Source: Heterocephalus glaber (lineage: Eukaryota > Chordata > Mammalia > Rodentia > Bathyergidae). Taken from it: a DNA stretch of 64,000 bases. Under the pieces are notes generated by a model. It was given only the letters and a program-made list of their open reading frames with translations, was not told the DNA's origin and ran no database searches. Position numbers and translations under genes: made by a program. Numbering within the stretch: the first letter of the stretch is position 1; each line of letters starts with the position of its first letter. Where the stretch lies: the NCBI RefSeq assembly GCF_000247695.1, contig NW_004624776.1, positions 8,876,177-8,940,176 on the forward strand. Reading direction: 5' to 3'. Shown here one piece after another: positions 59,196 through 64,000 of the stretch.

Positions 59196-62100
59196 GTGTA
59201 CTGTGTAATCTCGGGAATTCTATCTGTTCTTGGCTGGATCCCAAGCCTGCCCTGCCACAAAAGTCTCAGCGTCTTCCAGCTTTCCCACCACCTGGTGGCT
59301 TTACTCACAGGGCCTTGTGTTCTTCTGGCTATTGGGAGAAATCCTCATCCCAACTCCTTGGACCTCAACCAAGGAATCCCTCAAACCCTCCTTTTAGGCA
59401 TTGTGCTGCTCTCTCTCCCCCACTTCCCACCCTGGGTCCAGGCCTGCCTGGAGCTGGGGCCCCAGTGGTCACTGGCCATCAGGCATGTCCTGAAGGACGT
59501 GGGTCTCAGCTGGACCCCCTCACTCATTGGCACACATTGCGTCATTTGTTAGGGGAAACACGTTGTGTGCAGGGAGCAGAGGCATGGGCACAAGGATTGT
59601 AGCTATCCTGGCAGTTGTTGGTATCGCACTTCCTCAGCTCTCCGGAGCAAAGTAGTTTTTGCACAGGAAGCAGATTAAATGAGGTGGCCATAATTCCCCA
59701 AAACCGAGAGCCACGAGCCATAGGGACTGGGAGACCTGTTGCCTGGAAGATAAGGGTTAACCTTTGAGTTTGTTCGCGTGATGGATAGCATTGGAGGCAG
59801 ACACCCAGGCGGCTGGACAGAGAAGGGCAGCCCGCTGCTGTCTTCCTGGCACCCGGCATGTTTATGATGAAGACTATGTGACAAGAATCCGTACCAGAGC
59901 ACACTACACACATCTCTTGTTCTCTGGCCGCTTGGGGAACCAGACCCCAGAGTGTGGGTGGTGTGGAAACAAGCCTCAGTGTGTCTGGGGAACAAGGACA
60001 CCCCACCCCCAGTGCCATTATCGATGGATACAACTTTGAGATGAGAACCAGAGTCTAGCCTCTACCTTACAGAATGGGCTGGCTTCACAAAGAATCCCAG
60101 AGTTCCCCTGCATTCTGGAATTGGAAAATAGGCATAGGGCATGCCACATTCCTGGCTGACCTCTTGTATCCTGTAAGAAGGTGACCTCTGGTCATTGAAC
60201 CAGATTTGGGCCAAGTGCAAGGTGAAACCCTGGTTCCCACAGCGCTACACTGTCATCTAGTGGCTGACCTGGGGTGCTGCGTGGGCTGCTTGAAGTGCTG
60301 CAGATTTTCAGTAGTTTCTTGGAAAACAATGATGAGGCTCCCTCAACCCCTGTGGAGTAATTCCATTATGGAGGCCCGAGGGGATATCACTTGAAGCAAG
60401 CCTTCTCACACCATGTGGTTATGAAACATTTCTGGTGAATCAAAGGCTGCCCTCAAACAGCTCAGCATACAAGGTAACAAGAGTCCTAAGAAACTATAGC
60501 CAGGGAAACCGTCCTGGCCTTTCACAGACCTAGGCATGGGGGCTGCAGGGGGGGAAGGGTGGAACAACTGTAGATAAGCCTGTCAGTCCCTGTTCAAACT
60601 AAATTTTACTAAATTAAGCCTGTCCACCAAGCCATAAATACAGCCATAAAAAATGCAAGGTGAGCAAGGGTTCAGGAGGAGTAAAACAGGCAGTGCCTTT
60701 GCTCACAAAATGAACAGCCCCAGCAAGCTCTTTGGCATCTCAGTGAGTCCAAACACCTAATCCCAGGGGACTGAGGAATGAGTGGGGAAGCAGGCAGGAG
60801 CTGGCCTTGGGTGACTTTACCAGCAATGCTTTTAAATTCTCAGTAATGGGACAACATGATTCCACCAGTACAGTGGGGAGGTGGAGAAACAGCTCACTCA
60901 CTCCCTGCCATTTTAACGGGTGCAAACAGAAACCACTAGGTGGGCACAGTGGCTGTGCAGTGGAGCTTGCTCTGGTGTCTGTGGTGTTAATGCCCAAGAG
61001 AAAAGGAGGGAGGGGCTGCTAGGAGGGGAGGGTCCCACACACAGGTGCTTAGTGCTGCACAGCCTTCCTACCCTGCTGGTGCTGGAAACACTTCCAGATG
61101 CAAATGGAGACATCTCATGCTGAGATGAGAAATGAACAGTCTGGCATTCAGAAACCCCATTGTTTTTATGAGGTTTGGGGCTAGAGGTTTGAGAGCAGAT
61201 TAGCTTTTAAAAGATATTTAGCAAACGTGATTTAAATGAACTAACTCCCAGTCTTCACAACTAGAGCAGCTTGCCAGTCTTTGGTGGTGGTCGTGGTGGT
61301 GGTGGTGATGTTTGTGCACATGTTTAAACATTTGATGGAGTCGCAGATGTGGACAAGATCCTCACCTCCTGGCCATCATGGATGAGAGGGCAGGAGGGTG
61401 TCACCTGAAGTCAGTCACTGCTTGATGTCCATGCACTGATGCAACACCAGCTTTGAGAATGACCTTCAACTCCAGCTCCTGGTGGGAAGTCATCCAGCTC
61501 CACCCTAGCACTCTTTCTGGTGATTGATACAAATCTACCACACAGGAGAGCTGGGCTCACTAAGGTTCCTTGGTGCAGAGAAGTTTACAAGTGAGTCGAT
61601 TTCAAAGGTCTTCTCTGCCTCTTGCAAATCACCAGTGGGAGAGGGGAAGGTTCTCCACGGATAGGAGAGAATTGGCACTAATCTCGTTACCTCCGTGTGC
61701 CAGGTAATGAGTCACCACTCGGCTCCTTTGTTAAATGGAGGTGCTGACATCTGCCTGTGTACTGCACAGGGTGGTGGTAGGGACAGTGGCTACCATGGAA
61801 GTGGAGGGCATTCAAGACATTCCCTAAAAAACTAATACATTGGGGCATGTTGACAGATAAAAGCATTTGTCAATGTTGTCACTATGGATAATCTGGGAAG
61901 CATAGATGATTGGGGGAAGGTACCCTGAGGTGTCCCTCATGAGGTCAAGAAGTGACATGGAGGTGTGTTCTACACAGTGGCTGTACAGCCATTTCTCCTG
62001 AGGGCAGAATTGCCACACTTTACGTAAAGTAGCTTCCACTCTCATGCCCTACAAAGCCACCACAAGGAACTACAAACCCAGGGATCTCCCTTGGGAATCT

Positions 62101-64000
62101 ACCTGTGGGACACTGAGGCCACACAGCCCAAACTGAAGGCTGGTCGGATGGGAGTGAGTGAGCACTTTCAGGCTGAAATGAGTGAACAGGTATCCCAGCT
62201 GCATTTGGGGGTGGGAGAGATGGCCACAGACGGAGAGTATCCCTCAGATGTAGGTGGATACTACACCCCACCCGGAGGGCCATGATAGGAGAAACGGATA
62301 CAGGTGGATAAATCAAACTCTCTTTGGGGCAGAGAGCCTGGGTCTGAACTTGAAATAAATAATGAAGGATTTTACTTAATTTTTTGTGTCCTCTTTCCAA
62401 CCAACTCCAGCCTACCCTAGCTGGGCAGAGAAGAGCCACTGAGATCCCCAAGTCCAGGGAGTGGGCTGCTGAAGACTCAGGCCTCAAGGGGTAGATACAG
62501 GGACCTTGAACCTGCTGAGTTTGCAAATATAGGGGTCTCTAGTCTTCTCTCAGTGACAATCTCCTGACCCTGCCCATGGGCACACAGAAAAGGAACCCAG
62601 CCCGAGAAACACCTCCCTGGCCTCCCTGCCAGGAATGCCCAGCCGGTCAGCGACAAGTCTCCAGTTCCATCAGGTTGATATCACAGAAAGTCCCTCAAGT
62701 TCATTTTAATAGGTTTCAGAGTTAAATACAAATATGCAACACAGAAACTGGAGGGGCAGGAAAAGGAACGTTGTGAACTCATCCCATTAATCCCAGAGAG
62801 TGCCAGCCCCCCTCATCCCACCCATTCTGACATCCAGCCAGAGCCTCGGGCCAGCCTGTGGCAAGCAGAGGGTGGGGACTGGCCAGCCCAGGTCTCCCAA
62901 GGGCACGAAGACACTGGTGCTGTTTGCTGGGTCTGTCTGAAGCAGGCGGGGAGGCTGCAGCATTTATAGACGATACAGTGCGCCAGCCTGAGATACAGGT
63001 GGATTTCTACGTTGAGAGAGGTCAAGATGCTAAGAGTGAGGGGTAGAAGTATTGAGGAGGAGGTGCAGCAACTACCATCACCTGTGATTTGGGAGCAGTA
63101 ATGACTTAGACAGGGAGCCATACATGATGGGTGTTCGTGATGAAAAAATCAAAGTCAGGTCCACATGGAAAGTAGCTCAAGTGCCCAAGGTCAGGGCCAG
63201 TCAGGGCAAGGCTCTAGTCCACCTAATGAGGGATTACTTAGTTCTAACGTCACTACAATTTTGACCGCAACACCCTAACACACTGTACCACATTCTAACA
63301 TCACACTGAAGTCTGTATTGCTGTGTAACTGCATTTAGCAGGCACGGTTATAGAAGCAGTCCTAATTCAGAGAGCTAAGCTACAACCAAACTTGTGTTTG
63401 CAGGTTGTACCTGCTAGAAGAATAAAGTATTGTGTATTTAGTTGATGTGGCCTGAACTACTCTAAGAGAATGCCCAGCGCATTATCACAGTATCATGCAG
63501 GGCCACTAAAGGAAAATAATTGTTTCTTCAATGTGTATCTACTGGGCATGTCTCCAGGATGAGCAAGACCCTTGGAGTTTTGCTAGAAATAAGGTGTATC
63601 TGAGGCCAGGAAGATCAACTTCAAGTTACATGAGGAGCACAGGCCACATCTGCCTCTGTGTCACCACACTTGTAACTTTAGGCAAGCCAACCCCTTCCAT
63701 GGGCCATTTCTTCAGGCTCCATGGGTTTTCTTGCCTTGGACATGCTCAAAGACTGGCCTGTGCTCAGAAGATTTTCAGAGGTCTTAGGGAGAAAAGTGCA
63801 GGGGTCTTTGTCACATACAGGAAACAAAGACATTATTATCCTCACCCCATTGACTGTTAAAACTACTTCTTTTGTGTAACATGCTCCTAGTCTTGCACAG
63901 CACTAAATAAATACCTTTCACATTCTAATTTTACCATTTCAGAGACAAATGCCAGTCCAGTAGCTCATGACAGCTGGCTGGCTGCTCCATCAGCTCCTCT
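59196..64000. other. Downstream of SLC7A1: intergenic, or 3' end of a convergent neighbour
   Basis: No coding exon or CpG island could be supported. Present are a short GGT repeat (61282-61309), a possible MIR relic (about 61700-61790) and + strand AATAAA hexamers near 63421 and 63907. In human the next gene on this side is MTUS2, oriented tail to tail with SLC7A1 a few kilobases away. A minus-strand ATTAAA (62706-62711 on this strand) is the only hint of such a 3' end, and I cannot confirm it. Confidence 0.5.
61282..61309. repeat. (GGT)n short repeat
   Basis: About nine GGT units with one TCG interruption. Confidence 0.85.

Noticed and set aside
59051..59602. 183-residue plus-strand reading frame
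   Set aside because: Spans the distal poly(A) signal, is low-complexity and Pro/Ser-rich, and matches no family I recognise.
62020..62526. 168-residue minus-strand reading frame
   Set aside because: No domain, no splice context and no resemblance to MTUS2 that I can see; judged a chance frame.

Overview
This is a mammalian nuclear window, almost certainly from a non-murid rodent. It holds tRNA-like ID SINEs (seen in both orientations, two of them intact with target-site duplications) and two composites in which a 7SL-derived B1 half is joined to an ID half (B1-dID type). I recognised no B2 element. This mix points to a squirrel-related or castorimorph rodent, but I cannot name the species.

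The only protein-coding gene I can support is SLC7A1 (CAT-1, the system y+ cationic amino acid transporter) on the + strand. Eleven coding exons lie between 33711 and 54207. All ten introns between them are GT-AG. The spliced coding sequence is 1890 nt, giving 629 residues, the same length as the human protein. The first coding exon carries only 14 nt of 5'UTR after its acceptor, so the rest of the leader and the promoter lie upstream. Positions 1-33696 therefore read as an upstream intron, or intron plus flank, with no CpG island or promoter that I could see.

The 3'UTR is about 5 kb long (54208 to about 59195). It has three poly(A) signals (proximal, middle, distal), four miR-122 seed matches including one 8-mer, and an AU-rich distal part. 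The remainder, to 64000, is intergenic or the far end of a convergent neighbour. In human the neighbour in this position is MTUS2, but no MTUS2 exon could be recognised.

The intronic space is a graveyard of transposons: ID, B1-dID and MIR SINEs, L2 and L1M fragments, MLT1 and other LTR copies, and several cut-and-paste DNA elements. The DNA elements are the most interesting part. They are a SPIN-like hAT MITE with matching 8-bp target duplications, a Charlie/MER1-like hAT remnant that still encodes a recognisable stretch of transposase, a MER20-like element, and two Tigger-type elements. I found no evidence of a new multi-gene system.
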